This document shows positions 52,804 through 64,000 of a DNA stretch of 64,000 bases, in pieces (positions within the stretch are counted from its first letter, which is position 1; every line of letters starts with the position of its first letter). Below the pieces are notes generated by a model. That model did not search any database. It had not been told where the DNA came from and saw only the letters and a list, made by a program, of their open reading frames with translations. Origin of the DNA: Burkholderiaceae bacterium (GTDB taxonomy: Bacteria; Pseudomonadota; Gammaproteobacteria; Burkholderiales; Burkholderiaceae_C); assembly GCA_017856435.1 (NCBI GenBank), contig JAFMFB010000001.1, forward strand, positions 96,813-160,812. Reading direction: 5' to 3'. The position numbers and the translations under genes are program-made.

Positions 52804-53688
52804 TTAGTCGGGTTTGCGCGCTGGCCAGAGCACCGAGGCAATTGCCAGCACCATCAGTCCGATGGCAGCAGAGTCTTGCCAGTGCAGGGCTTCATTCAGC
52901 CACCACGCGCCACTGAAAACACCCACCACAGGAATCAGCATCACGCTCAAGGTGGAGGCAACGGGTGGCAAGTCACGGGCCAGCTTGAACCACATCGCGT
53001 GGGCCACGCCAAAAATCAGCACGGCATTGAAGAGGATTGCGCCCCACGCCGTCGCGTTTGGCACTGACCACTGATGACGCTCAAACGCGATTGACAGCAG
53101 GCTGATGACAACACAGGTCAGCGCGGTCATCCAGAAGGAGATGGTCAGTGTGGGCACAGGCAGGCGGGTGCGACGCAGCATTTGGGTGCCAAGCGCCCAC
53201 GCGGCGGCCGCAATCAGGGCATAAGCCACTCCCAGCGGCCGTCCGGCCATCTGGGTGATTTCATGCCAGAGCAGTAACAAGACGCCGGCGGCGGCGGCGG
53301 CCACCCCGGCCCAGGCGCGGGCTCGCAGTTGTGCGCCAAAAAACCAGGCTCCCAGCAACGCAGAAAAAATAGGCATGCTGTAGCCAAGAATGGCGGTGCG
53401 ACCGCTGGACAGCTCCTTCACGGCAAAGATGATCAGGGCATGCCAGATAAACATATTGGTCACAGCCAGCCAGAACAATTCGCGCCAGTGCGCGCGGGGT
53501 ACGGCAAAGGGCACTTTGTTGATCACCAGCCCCAGGGCTAGCACGGGCAGGCCCAGCCACATGCAGAGCATGCGAAAGCTCAGGGGTGGGTAGTGGGTGA
53601 CCCCCAGTTTGAGGACCGGCCAATTGATGCCCCAGATCAGGGTTAGCAGGATTAGACCAAAGAGTTGTTGGCGGTTGAGGGTTTGCAT
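52804..53688 (-). CDS. DMT-family (EamA) permease
   Basis: A 294-residue ten-helix permease ([21 protein letters not shown] at the N-terminus, [20 protein letters not shown] at the C-terminus). A run of GGC codons gives an Ala stretch ([13 protein letters not shown]) in the middle. Divergent from pyrF; the 69-base gap contains the pyrF promoter. Substrate unknown. Confidence 0.9.
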   Translation of the reverse strand: MQTLNRQQLFGLILLTLIWGINWPVLKLGVTHYPPLSFRMLCMWLGLPVLALGLVINKVPFAVPRAHWRELFWLAVTNMFIWHALIIFAVKELSSGRTAILGYSMPIFSALLGAWFFGAQLRARAWAGVAAAAAGVLLLLWHEITQMAGRPLGVAYALIAAAAWALGTQMLRRTRLPVPTLTISFWMTALTCVVISLLSIAFERHQWSVPNATAWGAILFNAVLIFGVAHAMWFKLARDLPPVASTLSVMLIPVVGVFSGAWWLNEALHWQDSAAIGLMVLAIASVLWPARKPD

Positions 53689-53745
53689 GGTGCGGCCGAG
53701 ATCTTATGCGAATTGATCCGATGGCAGTTTTCATGCCAGCCTCCC

Positions 53746-53751
53746 TACAAT
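53746..53751 (+). promoter_or_regulatory. -10-like TACAAT six bases before the pyrF start
   Basis: TACAAT (five of six to consensus), six bases (AGCCCA), ATG at 53758. No Shine-Dalgarno, so a leaderless transcript is likely if used. Confidence 0.5.
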
Positions 53752-53757
53752 AGCCCA

Positions 53758-54597
53758 ATGACCTTTCTCGACATGTTGCAGGCCGCCGAGCGCCAAAATA
53801 GCTCGATGCTGTGCGTTGGGCTTGACCCTGAGCCCGCGCGTTTTCCGCAGGGACTGACCGCTAACGCCAGCAAGATTTACGACTTCTGCGCGGCCATTGT
53901 CGAGGCCACGGCTGATCTGGTGATTGCCTTCAAGCCGCAGATTGCCTACTTTGCGGCCCACCGTGCCGAAGATCAGCTGGAAAAGCTGATGGCCCATATG
54001 CGCCGTACCGCGCCCCAGGTGCCGGTCATCCTGGACGCCAAGCGCGGTGACATCGGCAGCACGGCCGAGCAGTACGCCAAGGAAGCGTTCGAGCGCTACG
54101 GCGCTGATGCGGTCACCTTGTCGCCCTTCATGGGTTTTGATTCGATAGAGCCCTACCTCAAGTACCCAGGCAAGGGTGCTTTTTTATTGTGTCGCACGTC
54201 CAATCCTGGCGGTGACGATCTCCAGGCCCAGCGCCTGGCCAGTGTGCCTGGTGAGCCACTGCTCTATGAACATATCGCCAAAATGGCGCAAGGTCCGTGG
54301 AATCAAAACGGCCAGCTGGGGTTGGTGGTGGGGGCCACCTACCCGGCCGAAATCGAGCGGGTGCGGGCGGTGGCGGCGACGCTGCCGCTGCTGATCCCAG
54401 GCGTTGGCGCACAAGGCGGAGATGCGGCAGCGACCGTCAGGGCCGGCTGGCGCGGCAGTTCGGGGCAGACCACGGCCCCAATCGTGGTGAATTCATCGCG
54501 TGCCATCCTTTATGCCTCCAAGGCAGAGGACTTTGCCAAGGCGGCACGGCGCGAGGCGATGAAAACCCGTGACATGCTGCAAGCCGCACGAGCCTGA
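53758..54597 (+). CDS. pyrF: Orotidine 5'-phosphate decarboxylase, type 2
   Basis: A 279-residue TIM-barrel decarboxylase making UMP from [14 protein letters not shown] (about 20-30) and [18 protein letters not shown] (about 92-109), which includes the Asp-Lys-Asp catalytic set, mark the long type 2 form. [16 protein letters not shown] and PGVGAQGGD...IVVNSSRAI complete it. ATG 53758 is chosen; an upstream reading has no conservation. Only a -10-like box lies in front, without a Shine-Dalgarno. It converges on dctM with a 27-base gap. Confidence 0.96.
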   Translation: MTFLDMLQAAERQNSSMLCVGLDPEPARFPQGLTANASKIYDFCAAIVEATADLVIAFKPQIAYFAAHRAEDQLEKLMAHMRRTAPQVPVILDAKRGDIGSTAEQYAKEAFERYGADAVTLSPFMGFDSIEPYLKYPGKGAFLLCRTSNPGGDDLQAQRLASVPGEPLLYEHIAKMAQGPWNQNGQLGLVVGATYPAEIERVRAVAATLPLLIPGVGAQGGDAAATVRAGWRGSSGQTTAPIVVNSSRAILYASKAEDFAKAARREAMKTRDMLQAARA

Positions 54598-54624
54598 TTG
54601 AGGCTCAGAACTGCGGTTTGGGTG

Positions 54625-55908
54625 CTATTTCCCGAACACCAGGTTGGGCAGAGCCAGACTGATCTCGGGCACATAAGTGACCAGGACCAAGAACACCATC
54701 AGCACCGACAACCAGGGCAAGGCTGCGCGAGTCACCTGAATCAGGTTCATGCCGGTAATGCCGCTGGTGACAAACAGGTTCAGCCCCACCGGAGGAGTGA
54801 CCATGCCGATCTCCATGTTGACCACCATGATGACGCCCAGATGAATCGGATCAATGCCCAGGCGTTGTGAGATCGGGAACAGGATGGGCGCCAGAATCAG
54901 GATGATGCCGGTTGGCTCCATGAAATTGCCAGCGACCAGCAGCAGCAGGTTGACCACCAACAGAAAGGCCCAGGGCGTCATGCCCATGGCCATGATGTGC
55001 TCAGCAATCGTCTGAGGTATCCGTTCAGTGGTCAGCACATGGGCGAACAGCAAGGCGTTGGCCACTATGAACATCAACATGACTGTGGTTTTGGCAGACT
55101 CCAGAAACACCTCAGGCAACTGGCGCCAGCCCAGATCGCGGTAGATGAAAACAGCCACAACCAGGGCGTAGACTGCTGAAACGGCAGCGGCTTCAGTGGG
55201 TGTGAAGACGCCGCCATAGATGCCGCCCATAATGATGACCAGCAAGGCCAGCCCCCACATCGAGTCACGAAATGTGCGAAATACCTCGCCCAGGCTGGCT
55301 TTGGGGGGCGTTTCCAACTGCAATTTCCCAGCCCGCCACCAGACCGCTAGCATCAGCATCAGGCCCAACAGAATGCCGGGCACCACGCCAGCCATGAACA
55401 GCCGGCCCACGGACACCTCGGTGACGGCGGCATATACCACCATCACGATCGAGGGGGGGATCAGAATCCCCAGGGTGCCCGCATTGCAGATGACGCCAGC
55501 GGCAAATTCCTTGGAGTAGCCATTACGGACCATGCCGGCAATCACAATCGATCCGATGGCCACCACGGTGGCCGGGCTGGAGCCGGAAACTGCGGCAAAC
55601 AGCATGCACGCCAAGATTGAGGCAATCGCCAGACCGCCCCGCAGGTGACCCACGGCCGCAATGGCAAAGCGAACCATGCGGCGCGCCACGCCGCCGGTTG
55701 ACATCAGGTTGCCAGCCAGCACAAAGAAGGGGATGGCCATCAGGGTGTAGTGCTCGCTGGTTTCAAACAGCTTGATCGTCATGGAGGCCAGCGAGTCGTG
55801 GGAGAAAAAGGTGATGGTGATCAGGCTGGCCAGCCCCAGGCAAATGGCAATCGGCATGCCAATGGCCATGAAGGCAAACAAGCAGAAAAACAGAACCAAG
55901 GTGTTCAT
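54625..55908 (-). CDS. dctM: TRAP transporter large permease, DctM family
   Basis: A 427-residue DctM-type membrane subunit with about twelve helices. It begins LVLFFCLFAFMAIGMPIAICLGLASL. GVARRMVRFAIAAVGHLRGGLAIASILACMLFAAVSGSSPATVVAIGSI and GILIPPSIVMVVYA are conserved. It forms the channel part with the small DctQ subunit, driven by a Na+ or H+ gradient, while DctP delivers the solute. Its start overlaps the dctQ stop by 4 nt (ATGA). Confidence 0.95.
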   Translation of the reverse strand: MNTLVLFFCLFAFMAIGMPIAICLGLASLITITFFSHDSLASMTIKLFETSEHYTLMAIPFFVLAGNLMSTGGVARRMVRFAIAAVGHLRGGLAIASILACMLFAAVSGSSPATVVAIGSIVIAGMVRNGYSKEFAAGVICNAGTLGILIPPSIVMVVYAAVTEVSVGRLFMAGVVPGILLGLMLMLAVWWRAGKLQLETPPKASLGEVFRTFRDSMWGLALLVIIMGGIYGGVFTPTEAAAVSAVYALVVAVFIYRDLGWRQLPEVFLESAKTTVMLMFIVANALLFAHVLTTERIPQTIAEHIMAMGMTPWAFLLVVNLLLLVAGNFMEPTGIILILAPILFPISQRLGIDPIHLGVIMVVNMEIGMVTPPVGLNLFVTSGITGMNLIQVTRAALPWLSVLMVFLVLVTYVPEISLALPNLVFGK

Positions 55909-56432
55909 GCGCTGGTCCCGTCCGATTTGTGCTTCAGTGCTTGCGCTGCCTCATCGGCCAGATGCAACTGGGTGCTGCGTCCTACGATCAGTTGATAGAA
56001 GATCTGCAGAAAGCGGAAGGCCACCAGGGCGTATCCCAGGGGCATCAGAAGCAGGACTTTCCAGCGCTCGATTGGCAGATCGTCCAGCTCGACGCCTACC
56101 TCAAACATTTTGCTGACATAGATGGTGGAGCCGTAAAGGATGAAGCCAACATAAACCAGACACAAGGCCACTGCCAGCAAAGACACCCAGCGTCGCTGCT
56201 TGGGGGCCAGCAGATTGACCAGTGCATCCACGCCAATATGGGCACCGACCCGAACGCCATAAGAAATGCCGACAAAAATCATGCAGGCAAACAGCACCAT
56301 GACGAGTTCCAACGTCCATGAAAAACCAGTGTTGAAGACATAACGTCGCACCACCTGCATGAAGGACAGTGCGGTCATGCCCAGCAGCATCAGGGAGATG
56401 ATCCACTCCTCCAGTCGGTCCAGTATCTTCAT
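55905..56432 (-). CDS. dctQ: TRAP transporter small permease, DctQ family
   Basis: A 175-residue four-helix DctQ-type subunit (MLLGMTALSFMQVVRRYVF, LELVMVLFACMIFVGISYGV, LLAVALCLVYVGFILYGST, LLMPLGYALVAFRFLQIFY). FSWTLELVMVLFACMIF is the family signature. ATG 56432 is used because it has GGA seven bases upstream; a TTG four codons earlier (56444) is possible. It starts 11 bases after the T-run of a terminator between it and dctP, so it should be expressed below dctP. Confidence 0.92.
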   Translation of the reverse strand: MKILDRLEEWIISLMLLGMTALSFMQVVRRYVFNTGFSWTLELVMVLFACMIFVGISYGVRVGAHIGVDALVNLLAPKQRRWVSLLAVALCLVYVGFILYGSTIYVSKMFEVGVELDDLPIERWKVLLLMPLGYALVAFRFLQIFYQLIVGRSTQLHLADEAAQALKHKSDGTSA

Positions 56433-56442
56433 GGGCAGATCC

Positions 56443-56465
56443 AAAAAACCCCGGGAGAACCGGGG
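56443..56465 (-). terminator. Rho-independent terminator inside the dctP-dctQM operon
   Basis: CCCCGG-TTCTC-CCGGGG followed by six T on the minus strand, lying between the dctP stop and the dctQ start. A partial terminator here would let dctP exceed dctQM in amount. Confidence 0.72.
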
Positions 56466-56492
56466 TGTGGTGTGGGTGGGGGCGATGGGCGC

Positions 56493-60577
<4,085 letters not shown>

Positions 60578-60700
60578 AGTGAAACCAGCCACAATGCACA
60601 GTTTGGTCCTAGGGCCCGTTCCAGATCAGTGAAAATCAACCTTTTTGCACGGACCCAGCAGGGATGATCTTCTCAACTGTGGCCCAATTTTTCCCTAGCT

Positions 60701-61921
60701 GTGTCTTCTAGCGTCCCCACCTCACCCATGGCCCCCGATGCCGCGCGCATGACTGCGGCCGAGTTGCGTTCTAGCCTGTCCCTAGCCACCATCTTCGCCC
60801 TGCGTATGTTGGGCCTGTTCATGGTGTTGCCGGTGTTTGCGCTGGAGGCGCAGAAATACCCCGGCGGTTCCGACCCGGTGTGGGTCGGGTTTGCCCTAGG
60901 TGCCTACGGCCTGACCCAGGCTGTGATGCAAATACCCTTGGGCCTGGCCTCCGACCTCTGGGGCCGCAAGCGCGTCATCGTGATCGGGCTGCTGGTGTTT
61001 GCTGCGGGGGGGCTGATCGCTGCCCTGGCCCAGTCCATTGAGATGCTGGTGGTGGGCCGCGCCCTGCAGGGCGGGGGGGCGGTTTCCGCGGCGGTAACGG
61101 CCCTGCTGGCTGACCAAACCCGTGATCATGTACGAACCAAAGGCATGGCCTTGATTGGGGGCAGTATCGGGCTGACCTTTGCGCTGTCTCTGGTCTTGGC
61201 GCCTTCCCTGGCCGCCTGGATTGGCTTGTCCGGCTTGTTCGGGCTGATGGGTCTGCTGGGCTTGGCCGGAATTCTGGTGATCCTGTTCTGGACACCGGCC
61301 GAAGTCGACCTAGAGGGTCCCACCAGGCTCAGTGGCCTGTCGCAGGTGTTGCGCCACCCGATGTTATGGCGCCTGAATTTCGGCGTCTTTGTGCTGCATG
61401 CCGTGCAGATGGCCATGTGGCTGGTGGTGCCGGCTCTTTTGGTGCAGGCAGGGGTGACGAAGGCCAATCACTGGCAGGTCTATTTGCCGGCCGTGCTGGC
61501 TTCTTTCCTGATGTTGGGCCTGGTCCTGTTCCCGCTGGAGCGGCGCGGCCATCTACAAGCCGTCATGCTGGGCTCCATTGGCCTGCTGGCGCTGGTGCAG
61601 CTCGGGTTTTGGTGGTCTGCTGGGCCAGCCCCCGGGCTGGGCCTACTGGCGGTGCTTCTCTTTCTGTTTTTCTGCGCTTTCAACGTGCTGGAGGCCAGCC
61701 AGCCCAGCATGATTACCCGGATCGCCCCAGGCTCGGCGCGTGGGGCGGCCATCGGGGTTTACAACACCCTGCAGTCTCTGGGTTTGTTTGTCGGAGGCGC
61801 CTTGGGCGGCGTGCTGATCAAGGCCGCGGGCCCGGCCTCGCTTTTCATGGTGACGTTGTTTCTGACTTTGCTGTGGCTGTTGCTGAGCTGGGGGCTTCGC
61901 CTGCCGGGGGCGGATTCGTAA
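60701..61921 (+). CDS. MFS transporter (YajR/DHA1-like)
   Basis: A 406-residue twelve-helix major-facilitator permease. FALRMLGLFMVLPVFALEA (helix 1 with motif D-like features), PLGLASDLWGRKRVIVIGLLVF (motif A, about 87-108) and GRALQGGGAVSAAVTALLAD (motif B region) are clear. The C-terminal half ends without the cytoplasmic YAM domain of YajR. Drug or sugar efflux is typical, but the substrate is unknown. The start is GTG 60701; ATG 60728 is an alternative. Its last 77 bases overlap the end of the ClC gene on the other strand. Confidence 0.9.
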   Translation: MSSSVPTSPMAPDAARMTAAELRSSLSLATIFALRMLGLFMVLPVFALEAQKYPGGSDPVWVGFALGAYGLTQAVMQIPLGLASDLWGRKRVIVIGLLVFAAGGLIAALAQSIEMLVVGRALQGGGAVSAAVTALLADQTRDHVRTKGMALIGGSIGLTFALSLVLAPSLAAWIGLSGLFGLMGLLGLAGILVILFWTPAEVDLEGPTRLSGLSQVLRHPMLWRLNFGVFVLHAVQMAMWLVVPALLVQAGVTKANHWQVYLPAVLASFLMLGLVLFPLERRGHLQAVMLGSIGLLALVQLGFWWSAGPAPGLGLLAVLLFLFFCAFNVLEASQPSMITRIAPGSARGAAIGVYNTLQSLGLFVGGALGGVLIKAAGPASLFMVTLFLTLLWLLLSWGLRLPGADS

Positions 61922-63227
61922 GCGAAGTCGTCAGAAAGGCGGCCAGCGAGGTATAGAGTGGCCGGCTGATCATTCTCGAGACCAGACTGGCCACCATGGC
62001 CGAGGCCATCAGGCTGAGCACCATGGGACGGCCATCGACCATCTCCATCACGATGATGAACGAAGTCAGTGGTGCCTGGGTGGCCGCTGCCAGAAAGGCG
62101 GCCATCCCCATGGCAATCAGGGCGGCTGCCAGTTCTGGGCTGCTCCAGAAGGCGACCTGATGGCCTACGCCAGCACCGATGGACAGAGAGGGCGCGAAGA
62201 TGCCTCCCGGCACACCAGACCAGGCGGTCAGCCAGGTGGCAACAAATTTCAGCGGCACGAACAGGTAGGAGCTCTCGGCCTGTCCGGCCAGCATTTCGCG
62301 CACTGCGTCAGAGCCACTGCCAAAGGTGCTGCCCCCAGACGCCAGCCCGATGACGGCAATCAGCAGCCCGATGCCCGCTGCAAACCGGATTGGAAAGCGC
62401 TGGCGCAGCTGGGTGAAGCGGTCATTTGAGATGCCAGTGAGTGAGACAATCAGCAGGCGAGAAAATAAGCCTCCCAGTGCCCCGCAGAGCAAGGCCACCA
62501 CCAACCCCGGGGCCAAAGCCGACCAGTCAAGGTGCGGTACTTTGATCACCCCGAAGTAAGTCTCGTTGCCAAACACCGATACGCCCATCAAGCCGGCCAG
62601 CACAATGGCAGCGATGATCAGGCCGCTGTTGTGCGATTCCAGCCGGCGCGACAACTCCTCGATGGCAAACACCACCCCAGCCAGCGGCGCATTAAAGGCA
62701 GCGGCAATTCCCGCTGCGCCGCCGGCCACCAGCAGGGCGTGCATATCCATCCCGGATTTTCGGTGCAGCCAGCGATGTGAGTGCTGCATCACCCCGGCGG
62801 CCACCTGCACTGAGGGGCCTTCGCGCCCCAAGGACAAGCCACCCAGCAGCCCCAGCGAGGCCAGGCCGATCTTTCCGAAACTTAGTCGAAGGGATACCAA
62901 GCGCTCTCTCGCCTTTTTTCCGGTGGTCTGCGGTGACAGCGCCGCCACCACTTGTGGGATGCCGGAGCCAGCCGCTCCCATAAAGTATTTTCTTGTTAGC
63001 CAGGCGACCAGTGCAGTACAGGCGGGAATCCAGATCAGGGTCAGCCAAGGGTAACGACCATAAAGCAGCTGAAATATATCCAGCGCTGTCTCGCTGAGCA
63101 GGGTAAATCCCACCACCAGCAAGCCAGCGACCGCCGCGTAGGCCAGGACGATAAAGCGGTCAAGCCAGCGTCTGCCATCGGACAACTCGGACTGCAGGCC
63201 TTCAAAAAAATCGGGTTCGCGGTTCAT
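61845..63227 (-). CDS. ClC-family chloride channel/transporter
   Basis: A 460-residue ClC protein. GSGIPQ (about 87-92), GREGPSVQ (contains the gating Glu, about 132-139) and GVPGGIFAPSLSIGAG (about 340-355) are the three selectivity-filter loops, all intact. A proton-coupled Cl- exchanger seems likelier than a channel because the gating Glu is present; the internal proton Glu is not resolved. No CBS domains. The C-terminal tail, rich in Pro, Ala, Ser and Thr, is coded in the part overlapping the MFS gene, and is probably unconstrained. Confidence 0.92.
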   Translation of the reverse strand: MNREPDFFEGLQSELSDGRRWLDRFIVLAYAAVAGLLVVGFTLLSETALDIFQLLYGRYPWLTLIWIPACTALVAWLTRKYFMGAAGSGIPQVVAALSPQTTGKKARERLVSLRLSFGKIGLASLGLLGGLSLGREGPSVQVAAGVMQHSHRWLHRKSGMDMHALLVAGGAAGIAAAFNAPLAGVVFAIEELSRRLESHNSGLIIAAIVLAGLMGVSVFGNETYFGVIKVPHLDWSALAPGLVVALLCGALGGLFSRLLIVSLTGISNDRFTQLRQRFPIRFAAGIGLLIAVIGLASGGSTFGSGSDAVREMLAGQAESSYLFVPLKFVATWLTAWSGVPGGIFAPSLSIGAGVGHQVAFWSSPELAAALIAMGMAAFLAAATQAPLTSFIIVMEMVDGRPMVLSLMASAMVASLVSRMISRPLYTSLAAFLTTSLTNPPPAGEAPSSATATAKSETTSP

Positions 63228-63386
63228 GGGTGATTACGCAGACTATCCATTGTGACATCTTGCAATCACCTCAAAGTCAGTCAAAGATGCGGCAAAATCT
63301 AGGCCACCATTCATTCATCCACTGATATGCGCCAACGGCATGCAGCGGTTGAGGGACCCCACTTATTTTTTCACGGGACAAGCATC

Positions 63387-63875
63387 ATGGCATCTGTCAA
63401 CAAAGTCATATTGGTCGGCAACTGCGGGCGTGACCCCGAAATCCGCTACCTGCCGTCGGGGCAGGCCGTGGCCAATGTCAGTGTGGCCACCTCATCGCGG
63501 CGTAAGGACCGGAACACCGGCGAGACGATCGAGGACACCCAGTGGCACCGTGTCACTTTCTACGACCGGTTGGCCGAAATCGCCGGTGAGTATGTCAAGA
63601 AGGGTCAGCCTATCTATGTGGAGGGCCGACTCAAGTATGGCAAATATACCGATCAGTCCGGGGTGGAGCGCAACACGGTGGACATCATTGCCACTGAAAT
63701 GCAGCTGCTCGGTCGCCGTGAAGGCATGGGTGGGCCGAGCGATGATGAGGCTGCACCTCCCCGCCGCCCCGCGCAGGCACAACGCCCATCGGATGCTGCC
63801 GCCGCACCGCAAAAGGCCGGCGCATCAAAGGCTCCCAGCGGCTTTGACGATATGGATGACGACATTCCGTTTTAA
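63387..63875 (+). CDS. ssb: Single-stranded DNA-binding protein
   Basis: A 162-residue SSB. The OB-fold (about 1-110) has VNKVILVGNCGRDPEIRYLPSG and TQWHRVTFYDRLAEIAGEYVKKG. A disordered Ala/Pro/Gln linker leads to the acidic tip DDMDDDIPF, which recruits replication and repair partners. ATG 63387 with GGGA upstream is the start; the longer in-frame reading is unconserved. Downstream of uvrA, the MFS gene and the ClC gene. Confidence 0.98.
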   Translation: MASVNKVILVGNCGRDPEIRYLPSGQAVANVSVATSSRRKDRNTGETIEDTQWHRVTFYDRLAEIAGEYVKKGQPIYVEGRLKYGKYTDQSGVERNTVDIIATEMQLLGRREGMGGPSDDEAAPPRRPAQAQRPSDAAAAPQKAGASKAPSGFDDMDDDIPF

Positions 63876-63917
63876 CCGGACCCAACTAGCGACACCAGCG
63901 CAGTGTAGCTAGTCGGC

Positions 63918-64000
63918 TTACTCGGCTTGCTGCCGGGCGCCCTCACTAACTCTTTCCACTTCTACGGCCTCGGCCACGCGGTCCAGTGGCTGCCGCGTTG
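63918..64000 (-). CDS. 3' end of an unidentified minus-strand gene
   Basis: In one minus-strand frame the last 81 bases of the window read TRQPLDRVAEAVEVERVSEGA followed by RQQAE and a TAA stop at 63918-63920. The composition resembles an acidic, helical protein end. The other two frames stop early. Too short to identify and possibly a chance reading. Confidence 0.3.
   Translation of the reverse strand, partial: TRQPLDRVAEAVEVERVSEGARQQAE

Noticed and set aside
60578..60700. SOS box upstream of uvrA
   Set aside because: No CTGT-N8-ACAG or close variant is present in the 123-base gap, unlike the radA promoter.

Overview
The window is a dense, ordinary-looking chromosomal segment of a betaproteobacterium, most likely Burkholderiales and probably Comamonadaceae. 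This is judged from protein families, from local gene orders that I recall as typical of that group (gatCAB divergent from mreBCD-mrdA; ilvE, CHCC zinc finger, heptosyltransferase; uvrA, MFS, ssb) and from the high-GC codon use. I see about 64 genes, no gene-free stretch over 300 bases, and no tRNA, rRNA, insertion sequence, prophage, integron or CRISPR array. Only one obvious transcription factor (a LysR protein) is present.

Layout. 1-4.4 kb: the 3' end of GTP-type PEP carboxykinase, a small membrane protein, the LysR regulator, then a co-directional run of UspA, VOC, flavin reductase and a DMT exporter. 4.4-15.6 kb is catabolic: an amidohydrolase divergent from a DUF3237 gene and a GrdB-like reductase relative; a glutarate module (CoA-transferase plus glutaryl-CoA dehydrogenase); a TauD-type dioxygenase; acetoacetyl-CoA synthetase; two DMT transporters and an HpaI-type aldolase. 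15.7-24.5 kb: radA under a likely LexA operator, a GlcG/HbpS protein, a glycine-zipper protein, a semialdehyde dehydrogenase/VOC/FAD-monooxygenase group, ilvE, a zinc-finger protein and an LPS heptosyltransferase. 24.5-32.5 kb: ampG, an M48 protease, a glyoxalase II-like hydrolase, chrA, a DHA2 exporter, xth divergent from pyrE, and DUF1993. 32.5-40.5 kb: gatCAB and mreBCD-mrdA. 40.6-45 kb: a GMC oxidoreductase, mmsA and a thioredoxin-TPR protein. 45-54.6 kb: purEK, the t6A genes sua5 and tsaB, rimI, dacB, a family-4 UDG, thpR, two DMT transporters and pyrF. 54.6-64 kb: a dctPQM TRAP operon with an internal terminator, uvrA, an MFS carrier overlapping a ClC channel, ssb, and the edge of a minus-strand gene.

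Genes that work together: gatC-gatA-gatB (tRNA-dependent amidation), mreB-mreC-mreD-mrdA (rod shape), purE-purK, sua5 with tsaB (t6A), gcdH with its CoA-transferase (glutarate and lysine breakdown) and dctP-dctQ-dctM (solute uptake). Cell-wall functions (ampG, dacB, mrdA) and DNA repair functions (radA, xth, udg, uvrA, ssb) are well represented.

Most interesting signals: (1) nine start codons have a -10-like hexamer only 6-7 nt upstream and no Shine-Dalgarno, suggesting leaderless transcripts; (2) a LexA-box-like sequence fills the 17-bp promoter spacer of radA; (3) a GrdB-like protein with a CPIC motif pairs with DUF3237 beside an amidohydrolase whose first metal-binding His is Tyr, a possible undescribed catabolic unit; (4) a terminator inside the TRAP operon; (5) several palindromes and possible tiny ORFs. 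All functions are inferred from sequence alone.
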